Shown here: positions 27,801-39,800 of the stretch, in pieces
Numbering within the stretch: position 1 is the stretch's first letter
Layout: every line of letters begins with the position of its first letter
Source: Chlamydomonas sphaeroides
Lineage: Eukaryota; Chlorophyta; Chlorophyceae; Chlamydomonadales; Chlamydomonadaceae
Direction of reading: 5' to 3'
NCBI GenBank assembly: GCA_001662425.1
Contig: BDDC01000144.1
Span: 34,991-98,990 of the forward strand
DNA length: 64,000 nucleotides
Position numbers and translations under genes: made by a program
Notes under the pieces: model-generated
The model's database searches: none
Told to the model about the DNA's origin: nothing
What the model saw: the letters and a program-made list of their open reading frames with translations, nothing else

Positions 27801-30800
27801 ATCCAGTCTTTGTCGGGCCTCGCTAGCAGGCGCACCAGCAACCGTGGGCAAACACGTGCATTGCCCACCCCATTGTCCAGCAGCAGTGCAACCCCACCGT
27901 CCAGCTGCGGGTTTGTCCAGGTAGACGAGTGACACGTTTGAGGTTATGACACCCGAGGTCCACACAAGGGCATTCATGGAGATCTTGTAAGCGTCCTGAT
28001 AGATCCAGACGGCGGTGTCGCCTGAACGTGACACACACATACATGCGTCAGTTGGTGCTGTCTGCACCTTGACGTCGCTTGCCATTCCTCCTCACCGATG
28101 CGTATCTCTACGTTCGACATATTTACGGAGTCGAGGCGCCACCTGTGTTGCATTGATTCAGAAGCGGCAGGCCATAAAGACAGGCTGGCAGGCAGGCGGC
28201 GGGCTGACAGGTGGGTAGGCATGGAAAGGCAGTTGCATGGGCTATATGAGTTGGGTGCCAGCAGCCCGCGGCCCTTCCGCACCTAATTCGCACAGAGCGA
28301 ACGGAGAAAGTCCCCCCAAGGTCGACTGTCAAGAACGGCGGGGGGCGGGATCCGTCCTGTGACAAAGGCACACAAGCACCGGTGCGTTTATATCCGTGCA
28401 GGCGGGGCGCATGTGTTATGCATGAAGGCCTGCATCGGCCAAGTGCGTGTCGACCCTGGTTGCATGCCTCTGCCTACCCATGAAGAGGTCTCGGCTGCAT
28501 GCATGGAGCACAGGACGATGCGTTGGTTGCGGTGTCAGGCAGGTGCCTAGCAGCGCGCCTTACATTGAGACTTAAACATGCTCTGTTTGTCCGACGACAC
28601 GATGTATTTGGCGTCATGTGCGGGAGCGTTTAGTTGGGGCACCCCAAACCGTGTGCATTAACCGTCGTGCTCATGGCAAGTTCTCCAACGCTTACCCAAT
28701 CGTCAACCTGCAAGGCAACCAGCGGGGTGGGCTGATCAGCAAGTGCATCGCATCTGAAGCACGCCATCTATCGCGGCAATGTTCACCTCGTTTCCATCAA
28801 CGGCAGCTGAGGGCGGGAACTGGCCAGTGGGTTGCACACTTGCACCAGACGCTGCCTGGATACGGACAAATGTGATGTGGTGTTATATCATTGTGTTCCG
28901 GCTCTCGCCTCCCGTCTACCTTGACTAGCAGGCACGCGCACGCACCTTCAAGAAGGCGACATTGGGCAGGCCCCAAACCTGCCATCAAGCAGCACATGCA
29001 TCGTATGCTGACAAGCACGATCAATTACTGCAAGCAGCCTAGCAACCAAGGGACCAACCTGCAGCTCCCGCAGCTACAAGGATGGGTGGCACGATAGGGC
29101 GACCGACCATCCCCGCAAGTAACTTGTGTTAGCATCGCAGCGTGCGGCAAGGTGCACGGCTCGCTTGGCCTGACCTACCTCGAGTGTCGTGGGCGAGGAG
29201 CTGCTCAGTGATAGGGTGACGTATCTGCAGGGGTTGCGTAGAAGCGGACACAGCGGTCGACACCCTTGCACGTACGTGCTGCTGCATAATCAAGCACGTC
29301 GCAAGTGCGGCACACCTACATACCTGCCGTACGCCGGTGCACCGAAGTCAATATCCAGTGCCTCGTTTGTGACAGCAGATATCTGCTGCCACACAAGACT
29401 GCTCCACATACAGCGAGGGATTTCAAGGTGAGCTGATTTGCACGTGCACAAGACAGCGATGCTTGGCTGGTATGGTGGCGCAGCAGCGAGATATAGCTTA
29501 CGTGTTGGTGGGGAGTTGTGCGGCAATGCTGATTGCGTTCAAGCCGACTCGCAGTTGTGCGCCCACGAAGCGCTGCCCACCACGGGAATAAGGTTGATGC
29601 AGCATCCGAGTGTAGCAGAGCAGAACCGTGAGTGCGTACCTCAGTGCAGCAGCCTGATCTCAGGTGGATCGTGACCCCATACACGATGACGACGCGTCCG
29701 GCATCCAGCTGCAAGTAGTACGATATTACTTAAGCATGGTGTTAGGTTGCTTGACGAGCAATTTCAACAGGCCGGCCGCACGCCCTAACCTGGATCCATG
29801 GAGCCGTTTCATCCTGCCGTGTCAATCGATGGAAGCTGTCAACATAGGTTGACTTGGCCGCAGCGCACATGCACATGGGCTCCCGCATATATCAGCAGTT
29901 GACGTACCGAGCGTGTGCTGAATCCGGGCCAATCGATTACGCCGTCCCCAGCATACTTGGCCGGGTAGCCCGGATCAAGGATGCTGCTTGCTGTGTAGTT
30001 GCCGCTTCTTGCAACATTTTGCAGCGACGCCCGTGTGGGCGGTAACGCAACTCTCCCTGGCGTGTTCCATGACGATATGCGCACACAGGCAGCAGTTACG
30101 CAAATGCGTGACGACAGGAGCATAAGCGCAGCCCTTGAGGCTGTGCGCACCCGTAGACCTCAGGCCAATCCATGTAGATGACGGGCTGACAAATGCCGAC
30201 TTGAAAGCCGCCCACTCAGCGGCGCTTGGGAAGGACGCCAGCGACGCCCCCAAGCCCTGGCAGTGCAGAGCAGCCTCGTCGAACGTCTTTGTCTCTGTGT
30301 GGCGGACGGGCGACGGGGTCGCTTGATACAACTTCTGGCGTGCCGTACATACGTCAGCAGCTCCAGGGCGTGTGCGTGCGCACCCGCAAAGAACATAATC
30401 ATTTTGGAGCCGGCCTGGGCGTAGGTTGTCGCGCCCCGAAGGACGTTGGCTGGGCTCAAGGGGCCTGCATGCAGAGGCCGCGGCAGCACATGCTCGCCAC
30501 ACACGCAAAGCACCCATGGTGAGACTGCCACAACCACACCCCAGAGTCAATCCACCAGGTAGCTAGGCCGTCGTGGCTCGCTCGTGCTCCCTACCGGGCG
30601 GTTGCCTGGTCAAGGAAGTCCAGATCGACTTTTCCTCGCGGAAGTACGCCAACATGTACCTCCCCAGCATGTCCATCTCAGACAAGCTCCGGAAGCTAAC
30701 AAGACTGCTGTCTCGGCTCTGGCACATTGAGCTAGCCATGCTGTGGTTCATCTGGGCTCACAGGGAAGGGAGGGCAATGACCAAATGGGCTATATATGAG

Positions 30801-33800
30801 ACAGCTTCTTGCCGTACCTGGATGTCGTACACACTCAACAGGTCACCGTTATCGGCCTGCAGCTGCATAACCGGCACTGCTCGGTCGGGCTGCTGCCCTG
30901 CTGTCCCCGGAAGTTTGCACAGCGCCAAGGCAACGCGCCCCTGGCAGGGTCGGGCCGCCAGTGTTGTGGCGCCGTTTGCTGCGCAAGAAACCGTTGGGCG
31001 CGGCACCATACATCAGCCAGTGGCATGCCACGTACTACTTGTGATAGCAATAAAGCTTCAAGCAAGCTTACTCAGGTCCACAACGGCCTCGACACAGTCC
31101 ATGTCGACGCCAGCAGCGGGCTCGCCGTCAGCCCATGGCGGCTGAGCAGGGAATGCGGAGCCATAGATGTTGCGGTAGACGCCGCTGGTCCGCTGCACGC
31201 CCAGCCAGAAGCGCACGATGCTCTCGGGCCGGCCCAAGCCCCACTCCACAATCGTGGGCGCCACGTACGTCTCCCAGTCGACTGGATGGGCCGGTGTGGG
31301 GTGTGGCTTAGCGCAACGCATGCAGCAGCTTGTTTGATGCTGCCGCAGCTAGCAGTCACCCACCATCAGACACGTATGTCTGCAGGTCGCCATCGCGCAC
31401 CCTGTCGCCACCATGGGCAACAGACAAGCAGCGATCGTAAGCCATCACTAATGAGGCGCACACGAGCACGGTCAATGGCTAGTCTCCGCACCTGCACAGC
31501 TCCCGGGCCTGGTTCCACGCCAGCTTGACGTCCAGGATCTCCATGCCCTGGCCCGTGTAGTACCGGACGTGGGCCGCCGTGCTCGTGTGCTCGCCCGCAT
31601 CACGGTCGATGGTGGGCGCAGGCTCCAGCCGCATGGCCGCCACACCCAGAGGGCAGCTCGCCTGTGGGGGTAGCGGGACAGCCTTGTGCGCCAGCGCCCC
31701 CAGCAGTAAGCCAGCGGGGCTACCAGAGCCCGTGTGCGGCAGCGCAGCAGGGGACGGCGCATGGACAACCTAGGAAGCCGCCGGTGGGACGACACACCTC
31801 TAGCTCGTAGATTTGCAATGGTAAAAGCGTGGTATTGGAGAGGTGGGATGTGACGAGGCGAAGCGACGGGCGGTCGGCGTTGCCAGCCAGGTCGGCGCTG
31901 TCCAGGATGCGGCTTGGGGGCGCGTTGTCGCACTCGATCGAGAATGAGTGCACTCTCTGCAGGGTGTCTGTGATGGTGCGCACGGCCACCGCCTTGGAGC
32001 CCACGGGACACTCCTGCTTGAAGGACCGACCGCCCAGGTGCGGCATTCGGCTGGGTGGCAAGACGGCTGCGGGTGGGGCGGTGGGCGGGCATGCAGGGCA
32101 GTGAGGTCGTCGTGGCGCACACTGGAGCGCTCACACTACTGACAAATGCATATATGCATATGTATATGTCATACGCATATGTAACGCAAATATATGCGAG
32201 GCACCTGACAGAGCAGGGGCGGCCTTCTCTGGCGCGTCAATGCAAATGAGCTTGAGGCCGAGCAGCATGCGCCGGCCACTGCTGTCCAGAGGCGGCGTCA
32301 TAAGGGCCGTCACTCCGCTCGCCACCATCCAGACGGGGCAGACCTCGCGAAACGGAAGGCCGGGCACCCAGCCCTGCAGCACGTGGTAGAAACGCGCATA
32401 GCAGGTGCAGGTGCTGGAGCCCGCAGTAGATAGACACACATAGCAGGTGCAGGTGTTGGAGCAGCGGCTGCGTGCGGCATTGATTTGCTCTCACGTCTGG
32501 CATTGATGGGCTGTAGTCCAGGCCCGCCGTCTCTTCCAGGGTATCGAAGCACAGGGCGGTGACCGATAGCAGCGCCCCGGGTGCGCTGGGGTAATCGCTG
32601 AGAGGCAGCGCACGGCCGATCACGCCTGCGACTCCCGCCGGGCACGATGCTGCCATCAGGGGCGTGGTGGTGTTGGTGGTGTTGAGTGAGACACCTGCGG
32701 CGCAGGACATGTTGGTTGGCGTTGGGCAGAGGTGCTTAATACACGGCTTCAACGCCCCCCGCTCAGTACACAGCCTGACTCAAGCGCAGGCCTCTATGCA
32801 TAGCATACTCACAGCTCGCTGGCGATGCACCCTCGCCTAGATAGATGCGAGCAGCTGGCGGTGCCCCTGCGCACCTTCGGCAACCAGTGCAGCGCCGCTG
32901 CACACGATGCTCAAGCTGCCCAGGATTCCCATACCCATGTTGATGGATGCTGGCGCCTCGCCCAAACTGCAACCGCCCACAACAGAACGGCATGTGTCAG
33001 TAGCGGACGCAAAGCTAGCTAGTGTTCCAATGCATAGCCGGGGTGTATGGATAGCTCGCCCTCACCTGGTGTGGATGGCTGTGAACGGCGCATTACCCGG
33101 GCACTCGAGACGCCGGACCTCTGTGACGCGGGTTGGGTCTGCCTCGAAGCCGCCACCGGCTGTGGGCCATGTTGAGGTGCAGGCAGCGCTTGGCGTGAGC
33201 TTGTCCAATGCTCAAGCGCATTAGCGATTGGATAACCATATCCCATGTGTGCGCACGACACAACGTACTCACCAGATGCGGGTGCGGGCGGCAGGGCTGC
33301 GACCCGCACGCAGCGGACGACCATGCTGCTGACGAAGGGCCGGGCGGTTGTGCTACCGAAGGGCGTCCTGGTCTGGCGGGTCCAGCCGACCTCTTGGACG
33401 GCGTGGCCCGCAGCACACGAGTACCGCAGCGGCACCAGAGCGCCGGCGGCAGCAGTTGGGGGGCTGGCAGAGGATGAGGCAGTGCAGCGCCCTGTGACGT
33501 TGCTGAAGTAGCCAGGACGAGACGACGTGAAGTGCGTGAAGAGGGCAGACAGCTCCGCAATGCCGGCGCTAGCGCTGGAGCCCGATATGCAGTTGGCGCC
33601 GGCGACCTGTTGCACACACGGTGCTCCAGATCAGCACGTGCGGCATGCTACGTGGCCACAAACCTTTGCGTACCTGAATCATGGGCACCGCCGGTGACAT
33701 GGCCGGCTGCCCCACCTCCACTGCCTCAGTGGCGGCATCCGTCGTGCCGCCAATGGGCACACACCTCCCCGACAGGCCCATCACCGGCTGTGTGCTGGGC

Positions 33801-36800
33801 AGCGCCAGGCCGGCGGCGCTGTCGTTGGAGAGCAGCAGCGTCAGGACGCCTAGCACGTAGCCCCGGGGGCAGGCGATGGCGCCGACAGCCGAGGTGTTGT
33901 AGAAGGGCGAGTCGGCGGACCAGTCGCCCAGCACGGGGGAGCAGTCGGGGCAGACGGGCACGCCAGCGGTAGCGTCGTGGGGTGGGGGAGGGGGGTTCGG
34001 GGGTGGCGGCGACGGAGGGGGCGAGGGCGGTGGCGAGGGGGCTCGCGGTGGCGCGGGAGGGGATGTGGGTGACGGTGGCTTCAAGGGTGGCACCGGCGGC
34101 GGCCTCGGAGGAGACGGGCGTGGCGATGGCGGTGGGGGGCGAGGCGGTGGCGAGGGAGGTCTCGGCCTGGGTGACGGCGGCATGGGCCTAGGAGAGGGCG
34201 GCCGTGGAGGTGATGGGCGCGGAGGTGGCCGGGGCGGAGCGGGCGGAAGCGGTGGAGACGGAGGCAGCTGCGGTGAAGGCGGAGGCGCGGGTGGGCGGGG
34301 CTGCGGGGGACGCGGCGGCCTTGGGGAAGGCGGCGCGTTGGCCTGGAGGATACGGCGGCGGGCGGATGGCGTCGGCGACGGCAATGGCGGCTTGGGTGGC
34401 GGGGAAGGTGGCAGCGGCGGCTTTGGCGGCGGTGTAGGCGGCTTCGGAGGCGGAGGTGGTGATGGCGGCTTGGGTGGCGGGGAAGGTGGCGGTGGTGGCT
34501 GCGGCGGCGGAGACGGCGGAGACGGCGGTGCCGGCGGCGCGGGGGGCGGGGAAGGCGTTGGCGGCTTTGGAGGCGGCTTGGGCGGGAATGGGGGCCTGGG
34601 GGGCTTGGGTGGAGATGGGGGCTTGGGAGGCGGAGGGTCTGGTAGAAAGAAGGTCAGCACAGGCATGGGAGACGATGGCTGTGGGGATGGAGGCAAGGGT
34701 AGGGCAGGAGGCTGAGGAGATGGTGGTGCTGGCGGGGACGGCGGCTTTGGAGGAGAGGGCGCAGGCGGTTTTGGAGGCGGTTTGGGGGGTGCTGGCGGCT
34801 TAGGCGGCAGCGGTGGCCTTGGCGGTGCAGGAGGATTGGGCGGCGGCCGTGGGAACGGCGGTGGGGAGGGAGGGCGTGGAGGGGATGGGGGCGGCGACGG
34901 CGAGGGCGGCTTGGGCGGCGGTGGTGGCGGTGGAGGAGGAGAGGGTGGAGGCGGTGGAGGCGCACCGGGCAACGGCACATACGCACACACGAGCTGCAGC
35001 GTGGCGAGGCGGTTGCTGGAGACGGCCGCGCCCAAGCTGGATCCTTGCAGCGCGGTGCCTCGCTGAGCCCCCGGGCAGGAGAAAGTGAAGCGGCTCGAGC
35101 TGCGGCAGGATGCCGCGAGGGAGGCAGGGGACAGCTCCCCCACTGGAAGCCGCTTCCTGTCGCCGCAAATGACGCTCATCTGTTTTGGAGTGGGGGGCAG
35201 GCAGGGGCGGGGTCACCTGCAACAGGAGCTCGTCGTCGGCGTTCACACGCGCTCGCGTCCTGGCGTGATTACCATGTGTAACATATTACTCAATGTAACA
35301 AGCAATAGCATACGTTCTCGGCTGTCTTTCAGGCTGGTTACTTTGACTCACCGAGCACATGCCAGCCGTGCCGACCTCCCCCGTGATGCCCTTGACGCCA
35401 AAGGAGCCGCAATCGGCGCTGGCAACAGCCAACGACGCGTTGCGCTCGCCCCACAGCCGCTGCTCTGCGCCGGCCGCAAAACCCCCACACGTAATGCCAA
35501 GGTCGAGGATGGCTCCGGTGGCTTGGCTGCGGACCAGACTGACACTTTGCATCATGGGGGCTGCCGAGTCCCGCCGGCAGGCAAGGCTGAAGGGCGCAGG
35601 CATGGCTGAGGCGCCAGCGGGAAGTGGCAGCCCGAAAAGCGGGCTGAGCACAGGTGGAGCTGCAATGGGCTGATCGGCAACCTGCTTCAGCTCCACGCCA
35701 CCCGCAGTGAAGAGCGCATCGCTACGGAAGCAGGTGCGCAGCCCGGTCGACGTGACGTTGATTGTGTCCATTGGCGTGATCATGGGTGCGCGCCAGGGCC
35801 GGTCCATGAGGAAGCATGCGGCGGAGGACGATGGGGTGCTCCATCCGCCCCACTGGGGGGCATACATGTAGTAGGAGCAGCTGCAGGGTGCAAGGGAACC
35901 AAGGGCCAAGGGCTTTGCCGGGCAGATGCGAAGGACCAAGGGGCGGGGTTCCGGGCTCAGGGAACAAGGGAGCACATAGGTCATATCTTGAGGCCTAATG
36001 ACGCGTTGCTGCGTGCACCCTGTATGGTATGCTGCCGTGCTGTTGTTGTATTGTCGGTTTGCTGGTGCTGCTATACTGTTGTGGCCCTCGTCTCACCGCG
36101 CCTGCAGCATGCACGCCGTGACGCACTGGCGCTCCGAGGTCACGGCCAGGGGGCCGCCCGGGTTCAGGGGCTCGCCGGGGACCACCAAGGCCAGGCCGCT
36201 GCGAGGGTGGGGACGGATTGAGCGCAGGGCACACGTGGCTTTTACAGGTCGTGCGACTTGGAAATGCCGGCTCCACAACTTCCTCGGCTTTCACACCTGG
36301 GCCGTGCAAGGCAGAACACGTCGGGGTCGCTGTTGACGTCGGGCAGGCCTGCGTCGGTGCCGATCATTAGCGTAAGCGTTCGAGCATGGAACAACCAACA
36401 GCTCGAGCATGCAACGCTCCACAGGCACGCCAGCCAGTGCGTCACTCACGGTCCTGGCAAACCAAGGGCACAAGGCGCTCGCTGCAGGAGACGGAGTAGA
36501 CGCCGGCGGATACCGAGGTGTCATTTCTGGGCGGTGGAACCGATGGTAGCGGCGGTGGTGGAGGTGGAGGGGACGGGGAGGGAGGGGGCTGAGGGAACTC
36601 CGGCGGGAACGGCGTGAAGGGTGCTGCAGGGGTGTTGGCAGGCGGCGAGGGGCTGGGCGGGGAAGGGCTCGGCGGCCCGGGGCTGGGCGGTGGGGGCGCG
36701 TGTGGTGGAGGTGGAGGAGGAGGCAAAGCCCGGATGGCCTCCAACCCCGCAGATGCGTTCGAGTAGCCGTATAGGCCGCTTTGGAGCGTCAGGTTGGCTC

Positions 36801-39800
36801 CTCCCGGCCGCATCACCATCAGGCCGCATTTGGCGCCTCCGAAGTCGTCCGAGGACCAGGCCGTGAGGGCGCTGTCAGGCGCGGCGCTGCCGTCGTTCCA
36901 GAACATCTGAGGGAGCAGCGTGCGTGCACACATCAAGTACAATGCTAGAACACCATGTCACACATGTCATACCGCCAATCATGCGAGACGGCCATGTAAA
37001 CACACCAGGCGCACCCTGACAAGCTCAGCCCACAGCCTTCCTTACCTGGCCGTCGCCAAAGCTGCGCAGTCCCAGCCAGAAGGCCTGCGGCAGACCCAGC
37101 TTCTCCGCTGCGTCGCTGCTGAGCAGGGCCTCGGCGACGTGGGGGTCGGTCAGCGAGGGCAGCTCGGCCTGTTGGGGGGTGGGTATGCCAGGGTGGCATG
37201 AGGGATACGTGTCACCCGCTGCTTAAGGATGTCAGCACCACATGGTGCACACTATAGGTCAAGCAGGAAAGAGCGCTCACCCCCAGCGTCCTGCAGAGCT
37301 TGCTGCCCTCCGCGAACGGCATCTGCAGCTCTGGAGGGAATGTAAGCAGCGCCGTTGTCAGCAGCGGCACGCGGCGGGGCTCCGGGAGGCCGGACACCTT
37401 GGTCCGCTCGATCTTGCAGACCAGCGGCAGCGCCAGGGAGCAGCCAACGTCGTGCCACTCGGCGGATGCCGACACCACCTCGCGCAGCCCAGCACCGGAG
37501 CTGCCTGAGGTGGGGTTAAGGTAGGAGAACAAGAAGCGCAAGAGAGACATCGAGATGCATAGCAGGTTCAGGGCTGGATGTCTGCGATCAATATGCTGCA
37601 CCGAGTCCACAATAGTCACCTGCCAGCTCCACGGATGCGGCCACGCAGTCCTCGCCGCCCCACCTGCCACATACGTAATGCCCGAAAGCAGTGAGCGATC
37701 TCGCTTGTGACATGGTACATCAACAGGCCTCACCGCGCATCGGGCTGGCCTGCCGCCCATGCGTTGTAAGCCAGGTCTAGGCCGCTAGCAGACCACACGA
37801 AGCGGCCCTCTTGCGCTGCTAGGCAGGGCGGACGATGTGAGGCACAGATATTGGTGTGCCGCGCGCTCTCTTCCGTAAGATGCGCTTCGCTTACCCGCGT
37901 CGGTGGCGCCCAGCCACACGAGCAGCTGCGCAGCATGAGGAGTTGCTTGTTCATTGTGGTGTAACGCTAGCATAGCAATCCTTGCCATTCATGCAACAGG
38001 CGCACCTGCCGGCCCTGGTACAGGTCCTCGTTTCCCAGCTTGCCGGATGACGCCCAGCCGGACAACAGGGAGAACACTACGGCAGCCTCGCCCGCGTTCT
38101 CCACGCTCGCAAGGTGGCCGCCAGCGGCCACGCAGTGCTCCTCCGCGGCCTGCCAGGTCTTGCGGACCTGGTACACCTGGAACTGGTAGTCGCCCAGCCA
38201 GGCCACCAGCTCGGGCGCGCCCAGGTCGGTGGAGCCAAGCACGCTCACTGCGAGGGAGGTCGTGCGTTTGATAACACATTGTACGGCAGTGCAACGGGTG
38301 CGCGGAAGGTGATCGCCACAGTCATCGCCCGCTGGCCTTACTCGTGTTGGTGCAAGAGGGCGGCGCGAAGTCGGCGCAGATAGCAGGGTCCGCTGACAGG
38401 CTTCCCAACATGGCCCCAAGCAGTGAGCCGTCGTCCGAGTCGACGTCCCACTGCAGGACGGAGCGCGGCAGGGCGGCCATGGGTCATCGGCACAACCGGG
38501 CTGATGGCATTCGCTGGCTGCGCCCCCCTAGCAGCCACTGCTCACCAGGCCAAGGCCGCCGAGGCAGTGCTGGCGAGCGAAGCAGGCCTTGCCGCCGAGT
38601 GTCAGCGGGCTGTCGTAGTGGGCCCATGTGTTGGATCCGTAGTAGGCCGTGAGCGCAAACGCCTCGCGGTCCAGTCGGCTGGCACCGGCAGAGACGAGCG
38701 AGCGCAGCTCTGCCTGGTCTAGCAGCCCCTCGGCGTTGATGCAGGGGCCGCCAGGGCCGGGGCCTGCGATGGCGGGCGAGGGCAGCACGGGGTCCCACCT
38801 ACCGCTCAGCGACTTACTTGGCTATCTAGCAAGCTTTGCGGCAGTCGTCAGCTTCCTCACCCGCCACGAAGCCGTCGTTGTCTAGCAGGTAGCTGCGGCC
38901 CAGGGCACTGACCACCAGGGTCATGCGCTGGGGCGGGATGCCGCCCGCCAGCAGCTGCGGGGAGGGAAGGGCAGCAGCGTGCGTGTTTGAGGGACCGCGG
39001 CGGCCTTGCTTATGTACGTTAGTTGCGACGCCCTCCGCACACCCTGTGGCTCACCTTGTCGACCAGGCTGTTGACGGACGCCCCCGTGTCCTCCATGCAC
39101 GAGTACAGTGGAGCCTCCACATAGGGAGGGGCGCCCAGCACCTCGTCGCCGCTCAGGTCGAAGGCCTGTGGGCAGGGAAACGCCTGATTGGGCAAAGCAA
39201 AGACGCGAGCACGAGACTGACGCACATCAAGAACACAAAGTCCCATCCCTAATCAACCCGAAGGACAGAAGCTCACTGGCAGCAGAAGCTCCCCTTCCCA
39301 TGTCGCACCATGAAGTCGTACAGCGACACGTACGGCTCGAGGTCCAGCCAGGGCATGGCCAGGTAGGGGGCAGTGGGAGAGATGGCCAGCGCCAGCTCCT
39401 TGCCGGCCGCTGCCAGCGAGGCACCGAGCGAGCGGACCAGCTCCACGTACTCGAGGACCTGGGGGGGATGGAGGCCAGGTGCACGAATGATTGGGAACGG
39501 CTGAACACATGTTGGAGACGATTTTAAGGCGACATACCCACCAGGGACACACAGAGAAATGCAAGCAAGCAGGCAGGTGTCATGAAGTTGCACTTACGGT
39601 GCATCCGTCCAGCGCACCTGCGACTCGGCCACGGACGCCCAGCTCAGCTCCGCGCCGTCCAGGCCTGCGCGTTGTTGTTGGTTCAGACCGTAGTCAGCTT
39701 GTGACATCAACAAGGAATGCCAGGCAGCTGCTGCTATAGATCGCGGCCTGCTGCACGAACCGCACCGACCTGCGTCCACCACGAAGCGCGTAACACCAGC

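Noticed and set aside
33982..35281. Long plus-strand Gly/Ala/Val-rich open frames opposite the poly-Pro exon
   Set aside because: They are the antisense of CCN-rich codons; composition is extreme and no splice or domain evidence supports them.
39309..39664. Calling the GH18 domain an active chitinase
   Set aside because: The DGxDxDxE catalytic Glu is replaced by Ala in the only in-frame splice form I can build.
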